Source: Granulicella sibirica
GTDB taxonomy: Bacteria; Acidobacteriota; Terriglobia; Terriglobales; Acidobacteriaceae
DNA length: 64,000 nt
Direction: 5' to 3'
Assembly: GCF_004115155.1 (NCBI RefSeq)
Contig: NZ_RDSM01000001.1
Span: 558,001 to 622,000, forward strand
Below the pieces are notes generated by a model. The model searched no databases. It saw only the letters and a list, made by a program, of their open reading frames with translations, and was not told the DNA's origin. The position numbers and the translations under genes are program-made. Shown piece by piece: positions 1-10,834 of this stretch (position 1 is its first letter; every line of letters starts with the position of its first letter).

Positions 1-2
1 CT

Positions 3-1127
3 TTGACTGCGGCCCTCGTCAACGGGCCCGAGAGTTCGCCGGCCTCGAGCGCGACGTTCTCGGGTGATCATCTCCTTGTCACGTTCAACTACTATGCGAA
101 GACGCTCGACGCCACCCTTTCCCCCGACGGCAAGCTCACCGGAAGCTTCGGCACGGCAAGCACACGCTATCCGTTGACCCTTGCCGCAGGTCACGCGAGT
201 GCCGGCAAGAGCAGCGTCCCGCCCGACATCCACGGCGACTGGGAGGTGCTCGTCAAGAGTTCCAAGGGTGAAGCCGCCTGGCAACTCATCGTCGCGCAGG
301 ATCACCGCAACGTGAAAGCCGTCATCCAGCGCATCGACGGCGACACTGGCAGCCTATTCGGCACATGGAACTCCGATCCCTCCGCGCCGAATACCTATCG
401 CATCTCCCACTTCACTGCCGCCGGCCCCGCGCTGTACAGCCTCGCTCCGCAGCCCGACGGGACGCTCCTCGTATCTAACCTCCTGCGTGCCGATCAGAAG
501 ACCGACACCCAGCAAGACCTGCCAGCGCGCCGCCCCGCCGACGCGCGCGCAGCCAATCTGAAAGCGCCGACCGATCCCACCCAGCAAACGACCATGAAGG
601 ATCCCAACGCACGCTTCGCCTTCAGCGCTCCGGACCTCAATGGCAAGACCGTCTCAAACACTGATCCGCAGTTCGATGGCAAGGTCGTCATCGTGTCCAT
701 TGGAGGCTCCTGGTGCCCCAACTGCCACGACGAAGCTCCGTTCCTCGAGAGCCTCTATAAGCAGTTCCACAGCCGCGGGCTTGAGATCGTAAACCTCTCT
801 TTTGAAGAGGAGGACCAGCTCAAGGATCCCACCCGCCTCCGCGCCTTCATCGCTCGCTACCACCTCGACTACACCGTTCTTCTTGCCGGGACCACCGACC
901 AACTCAACGAGAAGATCACGCAGGCTGACAACCTGAACTGCTGGCCCACGAGCTTCATCATCGGTCGCGATGGACGCGTCCGGCAGATCCACGCAGGCTT
1001 CGCAGGCCCCGCCAATCCAGCCGCTCACGAAGTCTTGGTGAAGGAACTGACCGCGTTCATCGGCGAGTTGGTCGAGCAACCGGTTCCGGCGCAGTCGGCT
1101 ATGCTGACCCACACGGACGATCAGTAA
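3..1127 (+). CDS. TlpA/ResA-like thioredoxin-domain protein (5' end outside window)
   Basis: The reading frame is open at the window edge, so the start lies upstream and only the last 374 codons are visible. The C-terminal third (about residues 205-355 of the visible part) is a TlpA/AhpC-type redoxin domain. It carries the redox motif WCPNC at about residues 237-241 and the cis-proline segment CWPTSFIIGRDG near residue 310. The N-terminal part has two beta-rich stretches, with GSFGTAS and later LFGTWN, typical of secreted acidobacterial proteins that join a lipocalin-like or DUF-type module to a TlpA domain. Such proteins act outside the cytoplasmic membrane in thiol-disulfide exchange. The thioredoxin fold is seen directly. 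The extracytoplasmic location and the exact substrate are inferred, because the signal peptide is off the window. Confidence 0.85.
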   Translation: MTAALVNGPESSPASSATFSGDHLLVTFNYYAKTLDATLSPDGKLTGSFGTASTRYPLTLAAGHASAGKSSVPPDIHGDWEVLVKSSKGEAAWQLIVAQDHRNVKAVIQRIDGDTGSLFGTWNSDPSAPNTYRISHFTAAGPALYSLAPQPDGTLLVSNLLRADQKTDTQQDLPARRPADARAANLKAPTDPTQQTTMKDPNARFAFSAPDLNGKTVSNTDPQFDGKVVIVSIGGSWCPNCHDEAPFLESLYKQFHSRGLEIVNLSFEEEDQLKDPTRLRAFIARYHLDYTVLLAGTTDQLNEKITQADNLNCWPTSFIIGRDGRVRQIHAGFAGPANPAAHEVLVKELTAFIGELVEQPVPAQSAMLTHTDDQ

Positions 1128-1168
1128 CGTTCGTGGCGTAGACGCGGACCTTGGTCGTCGATCACCGT

Positions 1169-1595
1169 TCATGGTTCTTCCGCGCCGTCCGCGCAGTAAG
1201 GCAGTTGGGTGGGGTCTTCGGTGAGTTGGGAGCGGATGGGGTTCTGGTGGATGTAGGCGAGGCGGGTCTGGTAGTCGGCCTGGTCGCGGATGCGGTGGTC
1301 GGGGAAGCTGCGTTGCCAGACGGGGAGGTTGGAGGCGAGGCGACGGGAGAAGCCTCCCTTGATGAGGCCCATGGCTCGTTCGAGGGTGATGGCTTGTGGG
1401 GTGAGGAGGAGGTGGACGTGGTCGGGCATGACGACGAAGGCGTGGAGTTTGTAGTGGCCTTCGTGGCGGTAAGTGCTGGAGGGTGGCTAGGAAGAGGTCG
1501 GCGTTGGTGGGGATTTGGAAGAGGCGGCGGCGGTTGTAGGTTGCGGTGGTGATGAAGGAGGTGCCGGGTTGGACGGTGCGGGCGCGGATCGCCAT
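1169..1595 (-). pseudogene. REP-associated tyrosine transposase (RAYT, IS200-like Y1 family), frameshifted
   Basis: Two pieces in different minus-strand frames form one Y1_Tnp/COG1943 protein. The N-terminal piece (from 1595) reads MAIRARTVQPGTSFITT and continues to ADLFLATLQH. The C-terminal piece (1429-1169) reads MPDHVHLLLTPQ, with the metal-binding HVH, then ...YIHQNP, with the expected catalytic tyrosine context. The frame changes at about 1470-1473. Removing one base there would restore a continuous LQHYRHEGHYKLHAFVVMPDHVH-type junction, which is exactly the family consensus. Intact length would be roughly 140 aa, a normal small RAYT. Family knowledge: RAYTs are domesticated single-copy transposases that mobilise REP palindromes. 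A REP-like unit lies 126 bp upstream (1721-1792). A sequencing error cannot be excluded. Confidence 0.85.
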
Positions 1596-1720
1596 GGATG
1601 CGATTGTAGGGTGGGTTGGTGGGTGGGGATTGTGCTTCGGGAGTTATTTGTTGGGTTTTTCGGGTGGGGGTGGGTGGAGTGGGAATTTGGGGCTTGTGGC
1701 TGGTTGGAGTAAAGCGTACT

Positions 1721-1792
1721 TCAGGGGCTAAAGCCCTCGGTGCTTTTATGGCGTTTGCGGCACGGTTGAAGCCGTGCCCTTAAGCAAGGCAA
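1721..1792 (+). repeat. REP-like bipartite palindromic unit next to the RAYT gene
   Basis: Two imperfect palindromes lie about 20 bp apart: tcaggggctaaagccct at 1721-1737, and ggcacggttgaagccgtgcc at 1759-1778, followed by cttaagcaaggc. The same arrangement recurs at 24692-24758 and, more degraded, at 10587-10651. Together with the neighbouring RAYT remnant this looks like a REP/RAYT (REPtron) system. Copy number elsewhere in the genome cannot be seen here. Confidence 0.75.
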
Positions 1793-1850
1793 GCTGGAGC
1801 GGTATCGCCACCGTCAGATTACATCCCCTATGGATGAACACGGCACGGAC

Positions 1851-3545
1851 TCAAAAGCGGGCGTTTCCCGTCATCGCTCCCCCCTGAGAAAACATTCCTG
1901 AAATATCGGCGCTCTTTTGTCCGTTGGAGCAGTTATAGGAGATCAGAGGCTTCTCGAGAGCTCCTCTGTTCTGATTAATGAAGGAACTCATGAATTTGGG
2001 AAGCTCGGCCTTATCAAGGCTCCTTGCATTGAGAAAACCCGACATAACGGTTGTCAAATCGGGGCCATACTCATTTGGTAAGGGTTTGAATTCCGCGTCC
2101 TCACCTCCAAAGTATTTCCAAATAGTGAGCTTTGTTTCCTTGAAGTAGTTTACTGGCCCGCTCAGAACAGAAAAGTTAGCATTTGTCATCGGAGAATATT
2201 GCGCGGGCAGCAACGGGGCAAGTTGTGCCTGAGAGATACCATCTAACGGAACTGCTATGGTAAAAGCCGCTTCGCGAAACTTAGTACCGACGAGGAGCGC
2301 CTTGTTAAACTCATCTCTCATATTTCCGCCGTACACGCCATTTCTGTAAATCAGAGTAAACACTGTTCTCCCGCCGAAATCGGCATACGATAGATCTGAG
2401 CAAGCGAAGATCGTTCCCCAAGATGAAGCCAGCTCTCCACTATTCGCAGCAGCGCTAATACTCCACGGCTCGAAAACCGAGTCAGCTGTGAACTTAGCTC
2501 TTACGAGCTTGGCGCCGATGAAATCGGCAAGAATAAGGTCCGCGTTGTGGAAGGAGGCCAGTTCTAGATCAGCAGCGGTGAAAACCGCTCTTCGTAAGAT
2601 CGCATTTTCAAAGCTGACCCCGACGAGTCTTGCCGGCCGCTCACGAGAGGAGAACGAACAGTTTGGGCAATAGATCTTCGATAGGTCTTCGATGCTCGCT
2701 CCAGCCCGAACCAGAGCGGCAATCATCCGTGAGCTGATCTCCAATGGCGAAATCTCTTCTGGTGGCGGGTTACCAATCAAGACTTCCGTAAACTTTTCGT
2801 CAACTAGTCGCTTCTTCGCGTCCGTCTGTTGCTTAATAAATGCATTTGTCGCGCGTATGTATACCGCACGATTTCGATCCCTGGCGGCAGTGAGGCCTTC
2901 ATTCAGCACAGCCGCATCTAGATTTAGATTAGATATCGAATCAAAGAGATTTTCTATTGCACTTCTCACCGTTGGATCGGGTTCAATCACGCCAGCATTT
3001 ACTAAATAATTCAGTGCGCTGATCTGACGGCTCCGATCGGGACTTTGAAGGAAGGGTCTAAGGCCGGCTAGTCCCGTGAGACGTTCAGCGATCTGTTGGC
3101 TACCAAGTCGGGTGACTGAGCGTTCAAATCTTTCATCATCACGCGAAATACGGGTTTGTCTTTGCTGAGACAAACCAAGGAGTAGGGTGCCGATTATCCC
3201 CAAACTGGTGAGAAACGTCCCGACGGCTTTGACGACCTCAAACTTGTTACCGCTTACGACATCTGACTTCAGCTTAGCGATCTCAAGTTCCAACTTCTGT
3301 GTTTCCAAGGAGTGGTTGGGGTCAGTGATCGCGTCTTTAGGAGGGACCACCATTCCGAGCGAAGCGCCGCCAGCTCCTTCTGAAGCAGGTTTCGAACCTT
3401 TGATCTTACCCGGTGGCCTTGCCATTGATTTATCCGCTTTCTGGACCTCAGAGGAAGCTTTCTGGACTTCAAAGGAAGCGAACTGATGCTGCGAAAAGAA
3501 GCAAAGACAAGCTGCTATTAGAAGTACGGCGGGTAAAGTTCTCAT
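1851..3545 (-). CDS. membrane-anchored pentapeptide-repeat protein
   Basis: This 564-aa protein has an N-terminal hydrophobic signal/anchor (residues 1-20), a small duplicated segment (FEVQKAS and SEVQKAD, residues 25-38) and a Pro/Gly-rich linker. A short coiled segment, ETQKLELEIAKLKSD (81-95), precedes one transmembrane helix (about 105-126, VGTFLTSLGIIGTLLLGLS). Then comes the pattern FERSVTRLGSQQIAERLTGL, which often precedes pentapeptide repeats. Residues 307-352 hold A(D/N)LxxAxF-type pentapeptide units: VSFENAIL, AVFTAADL, ASFHNADL, ADFIGAKL, AKF. The C-terminal 200 residues are not recognised. The gene is visibly less GC-rich than its neighbours and uses AT-ending codons freely, which suggests recent acquisition. 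Function is unknown; pentapeptide repeats form beta-helical interaction surfaces. Confidence 0.8.
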   Translation of the reverse strand: MRTLPAVLLIAACLCFFSQHQFASFEVQKASSEVQKADKSMARPPGKIKGSKPASEGAGGASLGMVVPPKDAITDPNHSLETQKLELEIAKLKSDVVSGNKFEVVKAVGTFLTSLGIIGTLLLGLSQQRQTRISRDDERFERSVTRLGSQQIAERLTGLAGLRPFLQSPDRSRQISALNYLVNAGVIEPDPTVRSAIENLFDSISNLNLDAAVLNEGLTAARDRNRAVYIRATNAFIKQQTDAKKRLVDEKFTEVLIGNPPPEEISPLEISSRMIAALVRAGASIEDLSKIYCPNCSFSSRERPARLVGVSFENAILRRAVFTAADLELASFHNADLILADFIGAKLVRAKFTADSVFEPWSISAAANSGELASSWGTIFACSDLSYADFGGRTVFTLIYRNGVYGGNMRDEFNKALLVGTKFREAAFTIAVPLDGISQAQLAPLLPAQYSPMTNANFSVLSGPVNYFKETKLTIWKYFGGEDAEFKPLPNEYGPDLTTVMSGFLNARSLDKAELPKFMSSFINQNRGALEKPLISYNCSNGQKSADISGMFSQGGAMTGNARF

Positions 3546-3589
3546 CTCCGAACCTACTGATAAGAATTGAATGACGACGAGAAAGACAA

Positions 3590-3610
3590 CAGCCCCGAGT
3601 GTAGGGGCTG
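3590..3610 (-). terminator. probable terminator of nrdJ
   Basis: Perfect 7-bp inverted repeat (cagcccc ... ggggctg, loop of 7) just downstream of the nrdJ stop. On the minus strand it is followed by the T-rich run ttgtctttct, so it fits an intrinsic terminator for nrdJ. Confidence 0.6.
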
Positions 3611-3646
3611 CTATCTATCAAGTTGCTAAAAGTTCGGGGCCTAAAC

Positions 3647-6958
<3,312 letters not shown>

Positions 6959-7429
6959 GAGGGTGGATCTCTCTTTCCTGGTACGGGGGTCGGCTACGGA
7001 TGTCTGGTGCTAAGGTCTGGGCTGCGGGGTCAGGGATCGGCCCGGTGAAATGCCCCAAAGTTGCTGCTCCGGCGTCTGCCAGGCGTGGGGAGTTGCGCCT
7101 GGCCCGGTGGGCGGCTGGGTGAAAGTAAAAGGTCCTCGATTGGCAGGCCGGGGTTTCTCCGCATGCCTTGTAAACGTGACGTTACTGCCCCTAATGGGGG
7201 ATGTCAACAGGTTTAAGTCTACATCTTGTGTTGTCGTTGCAGATACGGTAGAACGCGGGTTTTCCTTATGCTTGCGGGGAAATTCCCTGGAAATGTTCTG
7301 TGGAACGTGCTTTTGGGTGCGTCCCCGTTCGAGGAATAGACACGCTTCGCGGCGCATGTTTGAGGCTAGGCTTGCGGGCGGGAGAGCGCAAGGGGTTGGG
7401 GGTGTGGGAATGTGGGTATCCGAGCCGAG
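6959..7429. other. intergenic region between nrdJ and the ytrA-like gene
   Basis: About 470 bp without a credible gene between divergently transcribed nrdJ and the GntR-type gene. A perfect 8-bp stem (gccaggcg at 7078-7085, cgcctggc at 7096-7103, 10-base loop) lies 120 bp upstream of nrdJ and could form in its leader transcript. The words gcccggtg recur at about 7039 and 7102. The part from about 7150 to 7320 is more AT-rich and may hold the nrdJ promoter. I see no convincing cobalamin riboswitch core. Confidence 0.5.
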
Positions 7430-7459
7430 TTGCGCACTGCGTGTATCACGTGTCATAGT
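7430..7459 (+). promoter_or_regulatory. possible promoter/operator of the ytrA-like operon
   Basis: A -35-like ttgcgc (7430-7435) is separated by 18 bp from a -10-like catagt (7454-7459). The spacer contains the palindrome cacgtg (7447-7452). The start codon is only 7 bases after the -10 box, so the transcript would be leaderless. YtrA-family repressors commonly bind their own promoter. This is inference from spacing only. Confidence 0.3.
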
Positions 7460-7465
7460 ACGGCC

Positions 7466-7852
7466 ATGATTCCCTTCCGGGTTCAGTTTCGGGCTGGTGC
7501 TTCGATCTTCGAGCAGACCGTGTACGCGGCGCGGAAGGCGATGATCTCGGGACAACTGAAGCCAGGGGATCCGTTTCCTTCGGTACGGGCGCTGTCGCGG
7601 GAGCTGAAGATCAACCCGAATACGGCGCACAAGATCGTGTCGCAACTGGTGACGGAGGGGTTGCTGGAGACGCGACCGGGGATCGGGAACGTGGTGGCGG
7701 TGATGCCGGATTCGACGCGGCGGGAGCGGGCTCGTCTGCTGGATGAAGAGATTGAGGTGCTTGTGGTGGGAGCGAAGAAGCTGGGGATTTCGCTGGGCGA
7801 GGTGGTGGAGGCGGTGGAAGGGCATTGGGAGAGGTTGAAGGTGAAGGAGTGA
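7466..7852 (+). CDS. GntR-family transcriptional regulator, YtrA subfamily
   Basis: This 128-aa protein has an N-terminal winged helix-turn-helix of GntR type: IFEQTVYAARKAMISGQLKPGDPFPSVRALSRELKIN... (about residues 14-50), then the recognition helix region NPNTAHKIVSQLVTEGLLETRPGIGNVV. The C-terminal part is only about 50 residues, two short helices, which is the hallmark of YtrA-type GntR regulators rather than the larger FadR or HutC types. The chosen ATG starts MIPFRVQF. An upstream in-frame start at 7412 exists but would add an unrelated 18-residue extension. It precedes an ABC ATPase and a permease in the same direction, the usual arrangement in which YtrA represses the transporter operon, often in response to cell-envelope stress. 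Effector unknown. Confidence 0.9.
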   Translation: MIPFRVQFRAGASIFEQTVYAARKAMISGQLKPGDPFPSVRALSRELKINPNTAHKIVSQLVTEGLLETRPGIGNVVAVMPDSTRRERARLLDEEIEVLVVGAKKLGISLGEVVEAVEGHWERLKVKE

Positions 7853-7874
7853 TGGGCGGGGCGACGGAACACAG

Positions 7875-7901
7875 GGGTCCTTCACTGCGTTCAGGATGAC
7901 G
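7875..7901 (+). repeat. short dispersed-type element (ggtccttcactgcgttcagg)
   Basis: The block gggtccttcactgcg...tcaggatgacg matches the kind of short intergenic word I associate with high-copy repeats in acidobacterial and other genomes (its reverse complement translates to the familiar VILNAVKDP string). Only one copy occurs in this window, so the repeat status is from memory and not shown here. Confidence 0.35.
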
Positions 7902-7952
7902 TCGAGGACAGGCAACGGCAGGGGCGAGGACTGCGGACGTTTACGTTCCCAC

Positions 7953-7980
7953 CCTCACCGAGGTGAAGCTGTCGGTGAGG
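7953..7980 (+). promoter_or_regulatory. inverted repeat upstream of the ABC ATPase gene
   Basis: Perfect 9-bp inverted repeat (cctcaccga at 7953-7961, tcggtgagg at 7972-7980, 10-base loop) between the regulator and the ABC ATPase gene, 45 bp before the chosen ATG. It could be an operator for the YtrA-like protein or an mRNA hairpin tuning expression inside the operon. Confidence 0.4.
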
Positions 7981-8025
7981 ATGGGGTGCCCGGACGGTTT
8001 TGGCGGTAACGGCAAAGGAGGGGTG

Positions 8026-9027
8026 ATGGCTGGATTTGCGATTGAGACCGTCGGGTTGGCGAAGGGGTACGGGCGGACGCAGGCTTTGCAGCCTACTTCC
8101 CTTTCGGTGCCGATGGGTGCGGTGTTTGCGCTGGTGGGGCATAACGGCGCGGGGAAGACGACGCTCATCAAGCTGCTGATGAATATTCTTCAACCTTCGG
8201 CGGGGTCGGCGACGGTGCTGGGGGAAAATTCGACAGGGCTTACCGGGGAGGCGTTCACGCGGATCGGGTATGTGTCGGAGAACCAGGAGCTGCCGGAGTG
8301 GATGACGGTGCGGCAATACCTCGATTATCTGCAACCGTTTTATCCGGAGTGGGACGATGCGGACCTGGTCCGGGTGCTGGATTTGCCGCTCGACCGGAAG
8401 CTGAAGCATCTTTCGCGGGGGATGCTGATGAAGGCGGCGCTGGCGAGCGTGCTTGCGTTCCGGCCCTCGCTGATCGTGCTGGATGAGCCGTTCTCGGGGT
8501 TGGATCCGCTGGTGCGGGACGAGTTGATCGAGGCGCTGCTGGAGGAAGTCGAGGTGGATACGGCGGCGGAGCGGACAGCGCCGACGACGATCCTGATCTC
8601 TTCGCATGACCTGGCGGAGATCGAGTCCTTCGCGACACATGTTGGGTATCTGCACCAAGGGAAACTTGTGTTCGCGGAAGAGATGGCTACGCTGATCGCG
8701 CGATTCCGCGAGGTTACGGTGACGCTTGGGGATGGGGCGGCTTCTGACGCGGCGGCTCCGGCTTCGTGGGTTCTGCTGGAGACGGCTCCGTCGGTGGCGC
8801 GCTTTGTCCATAGCCAGGCCGATACGGAGCCGGTGGAGGAGCAGATCGCGGCGGTTTTCCCGCAGGCGGTTGGGGTGGAGATGGAGCCAATGACGCTGCG
8901 GACGATCTTCCTGGCGCTGGCACGGTCTGGGCGCGGGCCGGTGGATATGGCGGCTCTCGAAGAGCGGCGGAACAAGCGGACGCAGAAAACAGACAAGAGC
9001 GACAAGGCAGACAGGAGCCGCGCATGA
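8026..9027 (+). CDS. ABC transporter ATP-binding protein
   Basis: A 333-aa ABC ATPase that energises an ABC-2-type exporter. Walker A is GHNGAGKTT at about residues 38-46, and the Q-loop region is SENQELPEW. The signature is degenerate, HLSRGMLMK instead of LSGGQ, which is common in YtrB/BcrA-type ATPases. Walker B is LIVLDEPFSGLDP, followed by the H-loop ISSHD. The C-terminal 90 residues form the extension usual for this subfamily. The start is set at the ATG preceded by aaaggagggg, an excellent ribosome binding site; a longer in-frame version from 7963 lacks one. Its last four bases overlap the next gene (ATGA), so the ATPase and permease are translationally coupled. Substrate unknown; antibiotic-peptide or envelope-stress export is typical of YtrA operons. 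Confidence 0.93.
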   Translation: MAGFAIETVGLAKGYGRTQALQPTSLSVPMGAVFALVGHNGAGKTTLIKLLMNILQPSAGSATVLGENSTGLTGEAFTRIGYVSENQELPEWMTVRQYLDYLQPFYPEWDDADLVRVLDLPLDRKLKHLSRGMLMKAALASVLAFRPSLIVLDEPFSGLDPLVRDELIEALLEEVEVDTAAERTAPTTILISSHDLAEIESFATHVGYLHQGKLVFAEEMATLIARFREVTVTLGDGAASDAAAPASWVLLETAPSVARFVHSQADTEPVEEQIAAVFPQAVGVEMEPMTLRTIFLALARSGRGPVDMAALEERRNKRTQKTDKSDKADRSRA

Positions 9028-10577
9028 CCGCACCCGCACAGATTCTGCACATCCTGAAGAAGGATGCGTGGCACCTTTATCCGGAGATCGCGAACCATCT
9101 GGCGATGCTGATCGCGTTCGGCTGGGTGATGCCGAAGACCTGGACGGGAGGTCCAGGGAGCATGGATCAGACCACGCAGTTGATTGGGATGGCGCTGCAT
9201 GTGCTCCTGCCGACGGCATGGGTGATTCTCGTGTCTCGGTTGGTGCATGACGAGTCGCTGGTGGGGGACCGGCAGTTCTGGCTGACGCGACCGTATAGGT
9301 GGGAGACGCTGCTGGGGGCGAAGGTGCTGTTCCTTGCGGTGTTTGTATGGCTGCCGCTCTTGGTGATGCAGATGTACCTGCTGCACCATGCGGGGCTTGC
9401 AGTGGTTGCCGGAATTCCGGGTCTGCTGAAGAGCCTGGGCTTGACGGTGGGGATCGTGTTTCTTCCGCTGATGGCGAACGCGGCAGTGACCTCCGGATTT
9501 GGGAAGATGGCTCTGACGCTTCTGGGGAGCTTTCTTTACTTGCTGCTACTCGGGACGGGTACGGCGCAGTTGAGCGCGTTCCAGGAAACGCCGCCGTACG
9601 TTTCAAAGTTTGTCGCCGGACTGGCGGCTGTCTTGATCAGCGGAATTATTGCATTCCAGTACAGGAGACGGCGCACGGTGGAGTCGAGATGGATGCTGGC
9701 GGGAACCGCTCTCATGGCGTGTGTGCTCGTGCTCCTGGGGCCGGCAGGGTTGTTGTTCCGGCACGCTTATCCCGAGATAACGGCCGCGGCAGATGTCCAT
9801 CCGCAGATGAGCTTCAATATGGATCCTGCGCATGGACAGCCGGGTGTGGGTGCGCCGTTCCTGATGCGGGGAAATGTGTTTCTTCTTCTGCCGGTGACGG
9901 TATCCGGAGTTCCTGCGGAGATGGAGCTGGAGGGCAAGGCGATCCAGATGCGGCTGGAGGGAGCAGATGGTTTTCGCTGGGATTCGACGTGGCAGATCTT
10001 TCCAGGGATGGTCGAGAACGGCCCTGCCTATTTCGGCGTGGTGATGCCGCATTCGGCGTTCGCGAAGGTTGGTGTGGCTCCGATGACGGTGACGCTGACG
10101 ATGGCTGTGTCAGAGTTACGGAAGGGGATGCCGGAGGCGGTGGTTTCAAGAATGGATGGATACCGCACGCCGGGCGGTGGGGTGTGCTCGTTCTTGCCGG
10201 AGCAGTTTATGCTGCCGGTCTGCCGGTATCCTATGCCGGGGCCGGAGCTGACGCTGATCTCTGCTCCAGTGATACAGACACCGTGTGGGCTCGATTCGCC
10301 AGCGACGACAGAGCAGACAGGGACCCCGGGGTTGGCGGCGCTTGCGGGTGTGCAGCATCTGCCGATCGTGCTGGACCCGGTTTTGCCGATGGGACTTAGG
10401 TTTCAGACGAGAGGTGCAGGGCCGAACCAGGCTCCGAGGGTGAATGCGCTTTGTCCGGGGACGACGGTGACGTTTGCGCCCTTCGGGCGGGTAAGTGACT
10501 TTCGGATGGAGTTGTCGCAGGTCGGGGTGAAGTTGGGAGACTATGTGAGGCATGGACGGGTAGGGCCGGTGGAGTAG
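9024..10577 (+). CDS. ABC-2-type permease-like integral membrane protein with large C-terminal soluble part
   Basis: This 517-aa protein is coupled to the ATPase gene by a 4-base overlap. Residues 1-240 contain about six hydrophobic segments, for example HLAMLIAFGWVMP, LIGMALHVLLPTAWVILVS, VLFLAVFVWLPLLVMQMYLL, VGIVFLPLMANAAV and LMACVLVLLGPAGLLF. Residues about 250-517 are mostly soluble and beta-rich, probably outside the membrane. The membrane half is the presumed translocation partner of the ATPase. I do not recognise the C-terminal domain; no enzymatic motif is apparent. Its position third in a YtrA-ATPase-permease order supports an exporter role. Confidence 0.75.
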   Translation: MTAPAQILHILKKDAWHLYPEIANHLAMLIAFGWVMPKTWTGGPGSMDQTTQLIGMALHVLLPTAWVILVSRLVHDESLVGDRQFWLTRPYRWETLLGAKVLFLAVFVWLPLLVMQMYLLHHAGLAVVAGIPGLLKSLGLTVGIVFLPLMANAAVTSGFGKMALTLLGSFLYLLLLGTGTAQLSAFQETPPYVSKFVAGLAAVLISGIIAFQYRRRRTVESRWMLAGTALMACVLVLLGPAGLLFRHAYPEITAAADVHPQMSFNMDPAHGQPGVGAPFLMRGNVFLLLPVTVSGVPAEMELEGKAIQMRLEGADGFRWDSTWQIFPGMVENGPAYFGVVMPHSAFAKVGVAPMTVTLTMAVSELRKGMPEAVVSRMDGYRTPGGGVCSFLPEQFMLPVCRYPMPGPELTLISAPVIQTPCGLDSPATTEQTGTPGLAALAGVQHLPIVLDPVLPMGLRFQTRGAGPNQAPRVNALCPGTTVTFAPFGRVSDFRMELSQVGVKLGDYVRHGRVGPVE

Positions 10578-10586
10578 CGGCGCATC

Positions 10587-10651
10587 CCCGGGGGTAGAGG
10601 CCGTTCGTGGCGGGTCTTTAGGCACTGCTGAAGCTGTGCCCTTGAGCAGGG
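10587..10651 (+). repeat. degraded REP-like unit
   Basis: The second half, ggcactgctgaagctgtgcc at 10621-10640 followed by cttgagcaggg, clearly matches the REP-like units at 1721 and 24692. The first half is only hinted at by ccgggggtagaggcc at about 10588-10602. It sits in the 257-bp gap between the ABC permease and treY. The rest of the gap shows no gene. Confidence 0.6.
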
Positions 10652-10834
10652 TGGGTTCGCAGGCGCGGGGACGGGGTTGGATGCGAGGTACAACCGTGGG
10701 GGCGGGTTGGGACTCTAACGACAGAACCCGTAATTTCAGGTGAGCGCGACGGCTTAGGCCGGGGGCTCGACCTGACGCACTTTTGCGATCCGCCTGGGCA
10801 GGGAGACCTGTCCCCCAAAACGGAAGCGAGCTCG

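Noticed and set aside
6959..7260. Cobalamin riboswitch upstream of nrdJ
   Set aside because: Expected from biology, but I cannot find the conserved B12-box core or the surrounding stems; only a simple hairpin is visible.
7891..9606. Long minus-strand frame opposite the ABC ATPase gene
   Set aside because: Arg/Pro/Ser/His-rich shadow; the plus strand encodes a canonical ABC ATPase.
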